DNA from: Flavobacterium sp. 245
GTDB lineage: Bacteria; Bacteroidota; Bacteroidia; Flavobacteriales; Flavobacteriaceae
Assembly: GCF_004362055.1 (NCBI RefSeq)
Contig: NZ_SNXB01000001.1
Coordinates: 248,001-312,000 of the forward strand
Direction of reading: 5' to 3'
DNA length: 64,000 nt
Position numbers and translations under genes: made by a program. This document shows, piece after piece, positions 44,387 to 52,575 of this stretch; the first letter of the stretch is position 1; each line of letters begins with the position of its first letter. Under the pieces are notes generated by a model. It ran no database searches. It was not told the DNA's origin and was given only the letters and a program-made list of their open reading frames with translations.

Positions 44387-45742
44387 CTAACTCTGAGGCA
44401 TTATCCCAGCCGTATGAAGCAGTTCGTAATGTTTTAAAACCGCATCCAATCGGGTAGAAATTTTATTGTATTTTGCCTGAAGCAAAGCATTATCAGCATC
44501 GACCATTTCGGTTATTAAAACCAATTGATTTAAGTATTTCAGCTTTACAATGCGGTAATTTTCATTCGCTAAATCCAAAGCCTTATCCACCACCACAAAC
44601 TTTTCAAGAATTTCCTGATACTGTGTATGCTCTTTATAAAGCTTATCCTGAATTTCCTCTTTTACAATTTCCGACTGCATTTTCTGCCATTCGATTTTAG
44701 TATTAGCCTGATCCATTTTCGTTTTGTTTTTATACAAAGAAGAAAGGTCAAAACTCGCTTCAACACCAATTTGCCCTAAAGTATACAAATACGGATTTGG
44801 TGGAAAGAATTTGTAGTTTGGATAATAAAAACCATAGTTCCCGAAGAAGTTTACCGTTGGCAAATAATTTCCTTTAACCAATTGCAGTTCTGTTTTTTTG
44901 ATATTTAATTCCTGACTTGCAATTCGCATTTCTTCATTAGCGAAAGCTTTTTTCAAATAAAAATCATACGGATCTAAACCATTCATTTCGTCGAGATTTG
45001 ACGTTGTGTCAATCGCAATTTCTTCATTTTCCGGAATCTGAATTAAAGTTTTCAGATCATGAAGCGCAATTTTGATGTTTTTGGAATTTGTAAGCGCATT
45101 CAATTCACGATCCGAAAGCTGTAATTCGGCTCTAATAACTTCATTTTTTGTAACCGTTCCGTGTTTTTGGAGCGATTGTACTTCTTTCAATCGGCTTTTT
45201 TCTTCTTTGATATTTTCTTCAAAAATCTTCTGAAGTTCCATCATTTTATAAATCGCCAAGTAGTTTGCGACAACTTCCAGTTCAATATCGTTTTCGGTTT
45301 TTTCTGTTTTTATTTTGGCAATTTCGCTTTCCTGATTCGCAATTTTGATCGCATTATTAATCTTATTACCCGCATAAATGGGCATTTTAAAAGTCGATTT
45401 CACCTGATAAATTTCAGGAATTGCCTTGGTTACTTCTTTTCCATTTAAGAAACCGCTTCCTTTGAATTCGGTAATATTGGTAATTCTCGAATACTCGCCG
45501 TTTAATTCGATGTCCGGCAAGCGGAGTTCTTTTCTTTCTTTGATGTTTTGCTCTGAGAGCGAAGTCTCTAATTGAGATCTAAGGATTTTTTTGTTGTTTT
45601 CTTTTGCCAGTTTCAGTGCTTCACTTAGTGAAACCGAATGAATTTCCTGCGCTTGTACACAATTAAACGTGAATACAATTAGAAATAACAGCAGGATTTT
45701 GAGAAAACAATCTTCTGTAGAATGTGTTGTTTTAAGGAACAT
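44387..45742 (-). CDS. TolC-family outer membrane efflux channel
   Basis: 451 residues. A signal sequence (about 15-31, ending QAQ) follows a short N-terminus. Two repeats of the TolC fold are visible: SLSEALKLAKENNKKILRSQ with its helical barrel, then PTVNFFGNYGF and IGVEASFDLSSLYKNKTKMD in the second half. It forms the outer-membrane duct for the HlyD/MFS pump encoded just downstream. The start lies 254 nt after the AraC regulator gene. Confidence 0.9.
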   Translation of the reverse strand: MFLKTTHSTEDCFLKILLLFLIVFTFNCVQAQEIHSVSLSEALKLAKENNKKILRSQLETSLSEQNIKERKELRLPDIELNGEYSRITNITEFKGSGFLNGKEVTKAIPEIYQVKSTFKMPIYAGNKINNAIKIANQESEIAKIKTEKTENDIELEVVANYLAIYKMMELQKIFEENIKEEKSRLKEVQSLQKHGTVTKNEVIRAELQLSDRELNALTNSKNIKIALHDLKTLIQIPENEEIAIDTTSNLDEMNGLDPYDFYLKKAFANEEMRIASQELNIKKTELQLVKGNYLPTVNFFGNYGFYYPNYKFFPPNPYLYTLGQIGVEASFDLSSLYKNKTKMDQANTKIEWQKMQSEIVKEEIQDKLYKEHTQYQEILEKFVVVDKALDLANENYRIVKLKYLNQLVLITEMVDADNALLQAKYNKISTRLDAVLKHYELLHTAGIMPQS

Positions 45743-45996
45743 GATTACATAAATAATTTAATGGTGCAAAGTTCCCACATTATTTTGTTGACTGATAATT
45801 CTAAAAAGTCAATAACATATTCATTTCAGACAAATGTTAAAATTGCTATTTTCGAAAACGTTATATTAAAACACTGTAAAACAATTTATTACAAATTAGA
45901 GATTGGTAGTCATTAATTTAAAGTTTCTCACAGATTCAGCAGATTTTTTTCTTTTTTATCTGCGAAATCTCCTAAATCTGCGAGAGAAATAATTTT
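45743..45996. other. Spacer between AraC regulator and efflux operon
   Basis: 254 nt with no gene. It contains an imperfect inverted repeat of ctcacagattcagcagatt and aaatctgcgagaga (45927-45987). The operator for the efflux operon probably lies here, but no site can be named. Confidence 0.5.
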
Positions 45997-46818
45997 TTAT
46001 CTACTCTTTAAAACATCCTCCCCATTTAAATAATCAGAAGGTCTTTGTCCGAGGATTTTGAAGAAAGTATTACTAAATGTCGGCACACTACTATAACCAA
46101 CTTCGAGCGCGACTTCTTTAACTGAAAGTTTTCTGTCCAACAGTAATTCAATCGCTTTTAAAATTCTTCTGATGGTATAATATTGAATAAAAGACATTTT
46201 GAGATCTTTTTGAAACAAGCGATACAAAGAGCGCTCGCTATAACCGAATTCATGTGCAACCTCAGAAAACAAAATTGTTTCGCCAAGATTATTTTCAATA
46301 TGTCGAAGGATTTTCCCTAGTCGTTTGTCTTTTGGCTGTGGTAATTCCAAAGGCAGATTGTTGGTACAAATTTGAGGAAGAATTGCTTTTATTGCTTTGG
46401 CAATTGTAAAATTTGGAGAGCCTTTCTTCAAATCACCATTCCATTGATTGGTAAAAAGCATCATTTGAAGCAGTAAATTATTCACGGGATAAATACCTTC
46501 ATTTTTATAAAAGGCATCTTCGTCTTTCTCTACCGGAAAATATAGATTTCGCATCATCACATTTTCCGACTTTGGCTGAATACTGTGCTCTAGGCCGGCC
46601 GGAATCCAGATAAAATGTCTTGCCGGTAAAAAATAGCTTTTCGTTTCAGTCGTTACAAAAACCACATCACCTTCAGCATAGAGCATTTGTGCCTTATCGT
46701 GTTTGTGCGTAGGAACCAACAATTCTCCCATCAAATCATGATGACAATAAATACTTTTTTTATCAGCATCTACTTTTGTGAGGTAGTACTTGTCTATTTT
46801 GAATGTTGATCGTTCCAT
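45997..46818 (-). CDS. AraC-family transcriptional regulator
   Basis: 273 residues. The N-terminal half is a cupin-type ligand domain (HKHDKAQMLYAEGDV, then PARHFIWIPAGLEHSI). The C-terminal half (about 165-265) has two helix-turn-helix units: FSEVAHEFGYSERSLYRLFQ and VKEVALEVGYSSVPTFSNTF, ending with GQRPSDYL. It lies upstream of and in line with the TolC-HlyD-MFS operon, so it is its likely activator. The inducer is unknown. Confidence 0.9.
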   Translation of the reverse strand: MERSTFKIDKYYLTKVDADKKSIYCHHDLMGELLVPTHKHDKAQMLYAEGDVVFVTTETKSYFLPARHFIWIPAGLEHSIQPKSENVMMRNLYFPVEKDEDAFYKNEGIYPVNNLLLQMMLFTNQWNGDLKKGSPNFTIAKAIKAILPQICTNNLPLELPQPKDKRLGKILRHIENNLGETILFSEVAHEFGYSERSLYRLFQKDLKMSFIQYYTIRRILKAIELLLDRKLSVKEVALEVGYSSVPTFSNTFFKILGQRPSDYLNGEDVLKSR

Positions 46819-46909
46819 TGAAAAGATTTCTTATTATAAAGATAAGAAAGAAATTTAACCGTAAGGTACGCGAAGATTTATGCGAAGTTCGCAAGGCTTC
46901 ATCAAAAAC

Positions 46910-47001
46910 CATAGCCAATGGTTTCAACCACTGGAGCGCAATGCATTGCATTAATTCAAATCATTACAATACGTCTCCCAAGGTTAAAACCTCTGGCTAT
47001 G
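46910..47001. repeat. CATAGCC...GGCTATG element A
   Basis: 92 bp. The ends catagcc and ggctatg pair. Inside there is a tggtttcaacca hairpin, then acaatacgtctccc, then a hairpin built from aggtt / aacct. Element B at 51675-51751 has the same order of parts. Confidence 0.7.
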
Positions 47002-47055
47002 TTGAAATACAGCAAACTAAAACGCAAAGTTCGCAAAGCTTAAAAAAACTTTGCT

Positions 47056-47071
47056 CCCGATAGCTATCGGG
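47056..47071. repeat. CCCGATAGCTATCGGG palindrome, copy 1
   Basis: Perfect 16-bp palindrome. Another perfect copy lies at 47387-47402 and one with a single end mismatch at 47634-47649, all within 600 nt around the tRNA-Asp genes. Confidence 0.85.
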
Positions 47072-47118
47072 ATTGCGTAAATCTTAGCGCCCTTTGCGGT
47101 TAAGTACAAAAAACAAAA

Positions 47119-47142
47119 AAGCCTTTCCGTTAAGAAAGGCTT
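47119..47142 (-). terminator. Terminator of tRNA-Asp 1
   Basis: A perfect 9-bp stem AAGCCTTTC / GAAAGGCTT with an A/T tract, directly after the tRNA on the minus strand. Confidence 0.75.
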
Positions 47143-47154
47143 CTTCCAATATTG

Positions 47155-47228
47155 CGGTCTGGACGGGACTCGAACCCGCGACCCCATGCGTGACAGGCAT
47201 GTATTCTAACCAACTGAACTACCAAACC
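47155..47228 (-). tRNA. tRNA-Asp (anticodon GTC), copy 1
   Basis: 74 nt. On the minus strand the acceptor GGTTTGG pairs with CCAGACC (one G-U), the anticodon loop CTGTCAC carries GTC, and GGGTTCGAGTCCC forms the T arm. The discriminator is G, as expected for aspartate. CCA is not encoded. The sequence is the same as copy 2. Confidence 0.96.
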
Positions 47229-47527
47229 CTGCGTTATTGCGAGTGCAAAAATACAATAGAATTTCTTTTCTGCAAGCGTTTTTGCGAATAAAAAAAAAGA
47301 TTTTTTTAATTGGTTAAACTCCAATATTTTAAAATTTGATGACTAATTCAAAAAACAAGAAGTTTCTTTCTTTTCTTAACCGCAATCCCGATAGCTATCG
47401 GGAGCAAAGCATTTTATTACTCCCTTAAACAAACGCAAAGTTCGCAAAGCTTTATCAATTCTAACCTTTCAAACTTTGAAACTTTAATAAAGGTTTTTCG
47501 TACATAACTATACATTTTCTTGTCAAA

Positions 47528-47557
47528 CATAGCCCGTGGTTGAAACCACGGGCTATG
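47528..47557. repeat. CATAGCC element C (compact hairpin)
   Basis: A perfect 14-bp stem, CATAGCCCGTGGTT and its complement, with a 2-nt centre. It looks like the collapsed one-hairpin form of elements A and B. Confidence 0.85.
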
Positions 47558-47806
47558 CTTAAATCCAATTCAATAAATCATTATAAACACAAAGTCCGCA
47601 CAGCTTAAAAAAAACTTTGCGGACTTTGCGTATCCCGATAGCTATCGGAATTGCGCCCTTTCCGGTTAAATCAAAAGTGCTGTAAATCAAAAAAGCCATC
47701 CACAAAAGTGGAAAGCTTTTCATTGGTCTAACTACTAAACCAGCTACGAGTTACAAAGTCGTAGCAAAACAACACAACTAATCTTAGATACCGTTTTTGG
47801 GCAAAA

Positions 47807-47830
47807 AAGCCTTTCTTAAAAGAAAGGCTT
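47807..47830 (-). terminator. Terminator of tRNA-Asp 2
   Basis: A perfect 11-bp stem AAGCCTTTCTT / AAGAAAGGCTT next to the tRNA 3' end on the minus strand, related in sequence to the terminator of copy 1. Confidence 0.78.
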
Positions 47831-47842
47831 TCCCCAATATTG

Positions 47843-47916
47843 CGGTCTGGACGGGACTCGAACCCGCGACCCCATGCGTGACAGGCATGTATTCTAACCA
47901 ACTGAACTACCAAACC
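47843..47916 (-). tRNA. tRNA-Asp (anticodon GTC), copy 2
   Basis: 74 nt, identical to copy 1 over the mature sequence, with the same aatattgc sequence on the terminator side. This suggests duplication of the gene with its terminator. Confidence 0.96.
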
Positions 47917-48002
47917 TCTGCGTTATTGCGGTTGCAAAGATAGTACAGAATTTCATTTCTGCAAGCGTTTTGATAAAAAAAATGAAATAATTTTTTAAAT
48001 CC

Positions 48003-48929
48003 TTATCCAAAGTTTTGTTTTTCAACCAAATAAGTAATCAATATTTTTTCAAAGTTATCGCCAACATTTACCGAAACGTACTTAATTTGGTTTTTCGCAC
48101 AGGTTAAAGCAAGGTTTTTAAAGTACACTTCTACCCTTTTTTCATATTCGACTTTAACATTATCGGCAAAAATCGAAACTTCTTCACCAGATTCCAAGTC
48201 GATAAACTTTCTTGGAGCGTTATCAAAATCAAATTTCAATTCGGTTTCATTATCAACGACATGAAACAAAACGACTTTATGTTTATTGTGTTTTAAATGC
48301 TGTAAAGCGTTAAAAAGCTTTTCATCATCTTCGGTCTGAAACATATCTGTGAACAGAATAATCATTGAACGGCGATGCATTTTCTCAGCTATTTGATGCA
48401 GATATGTAATCGTATCAGTCTTTTTTTTGACTTTTGGCTGCACTAATAATTCTTCCAGTTTATTCAAAAGCATTCGATGATGACGATCGCTTCCTTTTTC
48501 GGGAGCATAATATTCGTATTTATCTGAAAAAACGCTCAAGCCAACAGCATCACGCTGTTTCTTTAAAATATTCATTAAAACTGCCGACGCCAGAACCGCA
48601 AAACCAATCTTCTTTTCATAAAACGGTTGATTCGATTTTAGTTCTGGATAATGCATCGATGACGAATTATCCACAATCAAATGACAGCGTAAATTGGTTT
48701 CTTCTTCAAAACGTTTCGTGTACAAACGGTCGGTTTTGGCAAATAATTTCCAATCGATATGCTTGGTGCTTTCACCGGAGTTATACACTTTATGCTCTGC
48801 AAATTCAGCCGAAAACCCATGAAACGGACTCTTGTGCATTCCCGATATAAAACCTTCTACAACCTGATTCGCCAACATTTCAAGATGCTGAAAACTGGAG
48901 ACTTTCTCTATTTCCGATTCGATTTTCAT
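48003..48929 (-). CDS. DUF58 domain protein (von Willebrand A-like)
   Basis: 308 residues. The DUF58 signature is VYNSGESTKHIDWKLFAKTD (about 50-69), followed by LIVDNSSSMHYP, a MIDAS-type DxSxS metal site (about 84-95). The rest has the alternating alpha/beta pattern of a vWA fold. In Bacteroidota, DUF58 genes usually accompany MoxR ATPases and BatA/BatB proteins; no MoxR gene is next to this one in the window. The start overlaps the upstream aminopeptidase stop by 4 nt. Confidence 0.9.
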   Translation of the reverse strand: MKIESEIEKVSSFQHLEMLANQVVEGFISGMHKSPFHGFSAEFAEHKVYNSGESTKHIDWKLFAKTDRLYTKRFEEETNLRCHLIVDNSSSMHYPELKSNQPFYEKKIGFAVLASAVLMNILKKQRDAVGLSVFSDKYEYYAPEKGSDRHHRMLLNKLEELLVQPKVKKKTDTITYLHQIAEKMHRRSMIILFTDMFQTEDDEKLFNALQHLKHNKHKVVLFHVVDNETELKFDFDNAPRKFIDLESGEEVSIFADNVKVEYEKRVEVYFKNLALTCAKNQIKYVSVNVGDNFEKILITYLVEKQNFG

Positions 48930-51499
48930 TCGGTTTCTTTTTTAATATTTTGCGCTTTATAAAGCAAATCTGTCGCCATAAATAGTTTACGCTTCAAGAT
49001 CGGACTAAAATTAGGGTTTTCTTTTAAGAATCGCTGTACTTCATCAAAAGCAAATTTAGACGAATATTTCCCAACTGTATTGTCCAGCCAATCTTTCGGA
49101 AAGAAAATATCGCCCGTGCTCTGAATTTCATCAACCAAATCTAATGAAAATCTAATATATTTTTGCGCACTTTCCTGACGTAACGGATGATGAATATTAC
49201 TTAAACCAACAGCAACCCAAGATTCTTTTTCTCGGTTTGAATCGTCTTTTAACGATTCCATAAATGCATTTCGAACCGATTCGTCTTTTGACAATGAAGG
49301 AAGCAGGAATTCAAAACGCTTTTGTTTATCTGGATTTGTAATCGTCGTTCTGGTTTTTTCTAAGATTTCATCTGCTTTTTCATGTTTGAAAATGGCTAAG
49401 TTCATCGCCAAATTGGTAAAATCATCTTCGTTTAATTTTAAACCTGGAATTACAATTTCTTTATTCCAAATCTGATATAATTTGGCTTTCGCCGACTCAG
49501 AATAAGCAATCGAACTAAACAAACCAAATAATGTCTTTTTGATATTTGCTGATAAATTAGTCTGCAAGCGACCGTTTAAAACATCTTCAAGCTGTTTTTG
49601 AACTTTATTTTGTTGTTTTTCTGTCAATAATCTCCAATAAATCGTATTTAAATTATTTGAGGCAATTCTTAAAACCAATTCATTTTCTTCGGTTTGAATT
49701 GCTTTCATAAAACTATCAAAAGCTTTTTGCGGTGAAACATTTCCAATCAAAGTATTCTCATAAAGATTACCGTAACCAGAAGCTCTTGCAACCTCATCTT
49801 TCAAATTCGAAATTAAATTTAAATTATTCCCGTCAAGCGGAAAAACACCGTATCCAAAACCATTATAATTATAAACAATTGCAAGCGGTTTTTCAAGTCC
49901 GACTGCTTCTTTTAAAACCAAATTTTTCTCTTTAATATTTACAGTTACAACTTTTACATTATTGTCATAAACTAAACCAATCTGAAAAATCTGAGGCCAG
50001 ACATTCTTAGATTTGTCTTCGGCTTTTTGCATAATTTCAAAACTTTTGATTCGGTTTTTAGCATCATATTCTATTTTATCTGTAAAAATGGCTCTTCCGG
50101 ATTTGTTTACCCAAACGTCACTCCATTTTTTCATATCAAGAGGCGTTTCATCGTCTAGAATTTCTACAAGATTATTCCAATCAGCATTATCATTGGCGTA
50201 TTTTTGAATATACTTTTCGATACCTTTTTGGAACGGTTCTTTTCCCATTGAAGCTTCTAACTGGCGCATCATAATGGGTGCTTTGTTATAAATAATGGCA
50301 CCATAAAGAGATCCTGCATTTTTCAAATTCGCCAAATGTTGTTTTATCGGATGTGTTCCCAAAGATCTATCTTCTGCATAAGCGCTAGCATAATGTGCCG
50401 TGAAAAACTGCAAATTATGATTGACTTTCGGAAAAATTGGGTTCATTATTTTGTCAGCCATAAAATTGGCAAAAACCTCTTTCATCCAAACATCATCAAA
50501 CCATTTCATTGTTACCAAATCACCAAACCACATGTGCGAGGTTTCGTGTGCAATCAATTTTGCACGACTCAATTTCTCGCTGTCGGTTGCGCTGTTATCT
50601 AAAAACAAAGTTGATTCTCTGTATTGAATGGCACCAACATGTTCCATTCCGCCATATTGAAAAACTGGAATTGAAGCGAAATCTAGTTTCTGAAACGGAA
50701 ATTTCTTTTTGGTGTATTTTTCTAAAAAGTCTAAAAATTGTTGGTGTAAATTAAAAATAGTATCAACACTCATTTTTATCTTTTCAGCATTATTCTCACG
50801 ATACAACATCGTCATTTCTAAACCTGGTTTTTGTGTAATGCTCTTGAATTTTCCGGCCACAAAAGAAAACAAATAGGTACTCATTTTATCTGATTCTCCA
50901 AAAGTATACGTTGTAAAATCTCCTTTCTCCAGTTTTTCTTTCACATCGGCTCCAGCCAAAACCGACCACTCTTTTGGCACAGAAAGACTCAATTTATAAG
51001 TTGCTTTTATATCCGGCTGATCAAAACAAGGGAATAATGTACTCGCACGATCTGGAACCAATAAGGTGTATAAAAAATCATCATTTCGGTTTAAAGATAA
51101 ATTTCCAGCGATGAACGAAATTGAAATGGTATTTTTTCCTAAAATCAAACTTTCGAGAGGAATAATAATGTGTCCGTTTTCATGAACAATTGCAATACTT
51201 TTCCCGTTTGCTTGAACTGTTTTTATGTTCTCGGTTTTCTCTTTAAAATCCAATTGCAAAGACTGACTCAAATTAGATAAAGTCACATTTAAAACAAGAT
51301 TGGAGTTAATATTTTCGCTTTTCTGATTCGGAATTTCAAATGAAAGCGTGTAAGATACATTTGAAATCTGCTTTTTTCTGAACTGAGCTAATTGTTCTGA
51401 AACTCCATTTTCGACAATTAGATTTTCTTTTGGTTTTGATTGAGAAAACCCAATCGTAATGATCAAAAAAGAGGCAAGAAAGCTGTGAAGAATTTTCAT
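48926..51499 (-). CDS. M1-family metallo-aminopeptidase
   Basis: 857 residues. A signal peptide (1-20) is followed by the M1 N-terminal beta domain. The catalytic domain has the substrate motif GGMEHVGAI (283-291, a variant of GxMEN), HETSH (318-322) and the third zinc ligand Glu341 in KEVFANF. The C-terminal half is helical. It removes N-terminal amino acids from peptides in the periplasm. The last 4 nt overlap the DUF58 start, so the two genes are coupled. Confidence 0.92.
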   Translation of the reverse strand: MKILHSFLASFLIITIGFSQSKPKENLIVENGVSEQLAQFRKKQISNVSYTLSFEIPNQKSENINSNLVLNVTLSNLSQSLQLDFKEKTENIKTVQANGKSIAIVHENGHIIIPLESLILGKNTISISFIAGNLSLNRNDDFLYTLLVPDRASTLFPCFDQPDIKATYKLSLSVPKEWSVLAGADVKEKLEKGDFTTYTFGESDKMSTYLFSFVAGKFKSITQKPGLEMTMLYRENNAEKIKMSVDTIFNLHQQFLDFLEKYTKKKFPFQKLDFASIPVFQYGGMEHVGAIQYRESTLFLDNSATDSEKLSRAKLIAHETSHMWFGDLVTMKWFDDVWMKEVFANFMADKIMNPIFPKVNHNLQFFTAHYASAYAEDRSLGTHPIKQHLANLKNAGSLYGAIIYNKAPIMMRQLEASMGKEPFQKGIEKYIQKYANDNADWNNLVEILDDETPLDMKKWSDVWVNKSGRAIFTDKIEYDAKNRIKSFEIMQKAEDKSKNVWPQIFQIGLVYDNNVKVVTVNIKEKNLVLKEAVGLEKPLAIVYNYNGFGYGVFPLDGNNLNLISNLKDEVARASGYGNLYENTLIGNVSPQKAFDSFMKAIQTEENELVLRIASNNLNTIYWRLLTEKQQNKVQKQLEDVLNGRLQTNLSANIKKTLFGLFSSIAYSESAKAKLYQIWNKEIVIPGLKLNEDDFTNLAMNLAIFKHEKADEILEKTRTTITNPDKQKRFEFLLPSLSKDESVRNAFMESLKDDSNREKESWVAVGLSNIHHPLRQESAQKYIRFSLDLVDEIQSTGDIFFPKDWLDNTVGKYSSKFAFDEVQRFLKENPNFSPILKRKLFMATDLLYKAQNIKKETE

Positions 51500-51674
51500 T
51501 TTTAAGGAATATAAGATTCGTTAAAAATAAAGATTCCGCCACGAATTCACGAATTTTCACTAATTAAAATTTAGGCCTGATTTTTTTGCCACAAATTTAA
51601 AGAAAGTGCGTTTGTGGCTTTGATAAAGAGATTATTAACTTGAAAAAAGTCTTATTAAGAATCTGCATAAAAAA

Positions 51675-51751
51675 CATAGCCTGCCGCTTCAACCGCAGGC
51701 ACATATTATATTAACACAATACGTTTCCCGTGTTTGAAACCACGGGCTATA
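51675..51751. repeat. CATAGCC...GGCTAT element B
   Basis: 77 bp. The ends catagcc and ggctata pair. The internal order is a GCCTGC / GCAGGC hairpin enclosing gcttcaacc, then acaatacgtttccc, then CCCGTG / CACGGG around tttgaaac. It matches element A at 46910-47001. Confidence 0.72.
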
Positions 51752-51941
51752 CTGAATGTTTTGAGAAAATTTTGCACTAATTATTTAAAGTTTAAAAAAG
51801 GTTACATAGAATTACATGATTTTCACACATTAAAATCATTTGATTTAATTTAATCCTAACTAAAATTTTTAATAATAATTCGTGGAAATTAGCGCAATTA
51901 GTGGCGAAAAAAAATCCTTTTAATCTGTGACAGACACAAAT

Positions 51942-51969
51942 AAAAAAGGCTTGACTTTCGCCAAACCTT
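51942..51969 (-). terminator. Terminator of trxA
   Basis: A 10-bp stem with wobble pairs (51946-51955 with 51960-51969) around a GAAA tetraloop on the minus strand, followed by a T run. Confidence 0.75.
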
Positions 51970-51994
51970 CTTTATATAAATCATAATCTTACGA

Positions 51995-52312
51995 TTACAA
52001 CAAAGCGTCTAAACTATCTGCGTAGGTTTGTTTTGGAGCAACTCCAACTTGTTTTCCTACTACTTCACCGTTATGAAATACCAAAACGGTTGGTATGTTA
52101 CGCACACCATATTTTGCAGCGAATTCTTGGTTAGCATCTACATCTACTTTACCAACAACTACTTTACCAGCGTACTCGTCGCTCAATTGGTCAATGATTG
52201 GACCAACCATTCTACAAGGACCGCACCATGCTGCCCAAAAATCTACCATTACTGGTTTATCTGACTTTAAAACTACTTCGTCAAAAGTAGCATCTGTTAT
52301 TGCTAATGCCAT
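51995..52312 (-). CDS. trxA: Thioredoxin
   Basis: 105 residues. The active site WAAWCGPCRM has Cys30 and Cys33. Other thioredoxin landmarks are FWAAW, KVDVDANQEFAAKYGVRNIPTV with the cis-Pro before Thr, and GxxVGxQVG. It reduces protein disulfides with thioredoxin reductase. Leader of about 75 nt from a TAACTTTG box (52388-52395); the leader contains a small TTGTC / GACAA hairpin. Confidence 0.97.
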   Translation of the reverse strand: MALAITDATFDEVVLKSDKPVMVDFWAAWCGPCRMVGPIIDQLSDEYAGKVVVGKVDVDANQEFAAKYGVRNIPTVLVFHNGEVVGKQVGVAPKQTYADSLDALL

Positions 52313-52387
52313 AATAATTTGTCTTTAAATGTTATTTCAGCTTTTGTCCCGAGAGACAAGTTTTTTATTATTTCCTAAACTGAGGTA

Positions 52388-52395
52388 CAAAGTTA
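52388..52395 (-). promoter_or_regulatory. Bacteroidota -7 promoter box of trxA
   Basis: The minus strand reads TAACTTTG. A -33 TTG at 17-23 nt is not obvious. Confidence 0.45.
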
Positions 52396-52575
52396 GAAAT
52401 TAAAAACAAATCATACACCATTCGCAAATTAGTTTTGATTATAAAAGTATTGTAAATAATTATATCATAAATTCAATTCAAAAACACAAACGTAACATTG
52501 CAGTAATTTGGAAATCAGAAATTTAAATATGATTGTTTTTTATAGTATCTTTAATCAACCATTAAAATTTTCCAG

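Larger units (their letters stand above)
46819..47154. other. 336-nt repeat-rich spacer before the first tRNA-Asp
   Basis: No gene is seen. It holds the CATAGCC element A (46910-47001), cgcaaagttcgcaaagc words, a CCCGATAGCTATCGGG palindrome (47056-47071) and the terminator of tRNA-Asp 1. Confidence 0.75.
47229..47842. other. 614-nt spacer between the two tRNA-Asp genes
   Basis: No gene is seen. It carries two CCCGATAGCTATCGG(G/A) palindromes (47387-47402 and 47634-47649), a compact 14-bp CATAGCCCGTGGTT hairpin (47528-47557), cgcaaagttcgcaaagc words (about 47440-47460) and the terminator of copy 2. Confidence 0.75.
51500..51994. other. 495-nt intergenic region with repeat element B
   Basis: No gene is seen. 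It holds gccacgaattcacgaatt words (about 51537-51560), the CATAGCC element B (51675-51751), a complementary attcgtggaaattag word (51880-51894), and the terminator of trxA. Confidence 0.75.

Noticed and set aside
45743..45996. A possible operator for AraC in the spacer before the efflux operon
   Set aside because: The only visible symmetry (cagattcagcagatt / aaatctgcgagaga) belongs to a word family that recurs in many other spacers, so it cannot be taken as a specific operator.
46819..47842. Genomic island or attachment site at tRNA-Asp
   Set aside because: There are two tRNA genes and repeats, but no integrase, no phage genes and no direct repeat of the tRNA 3' end apart from the second full tRNA.
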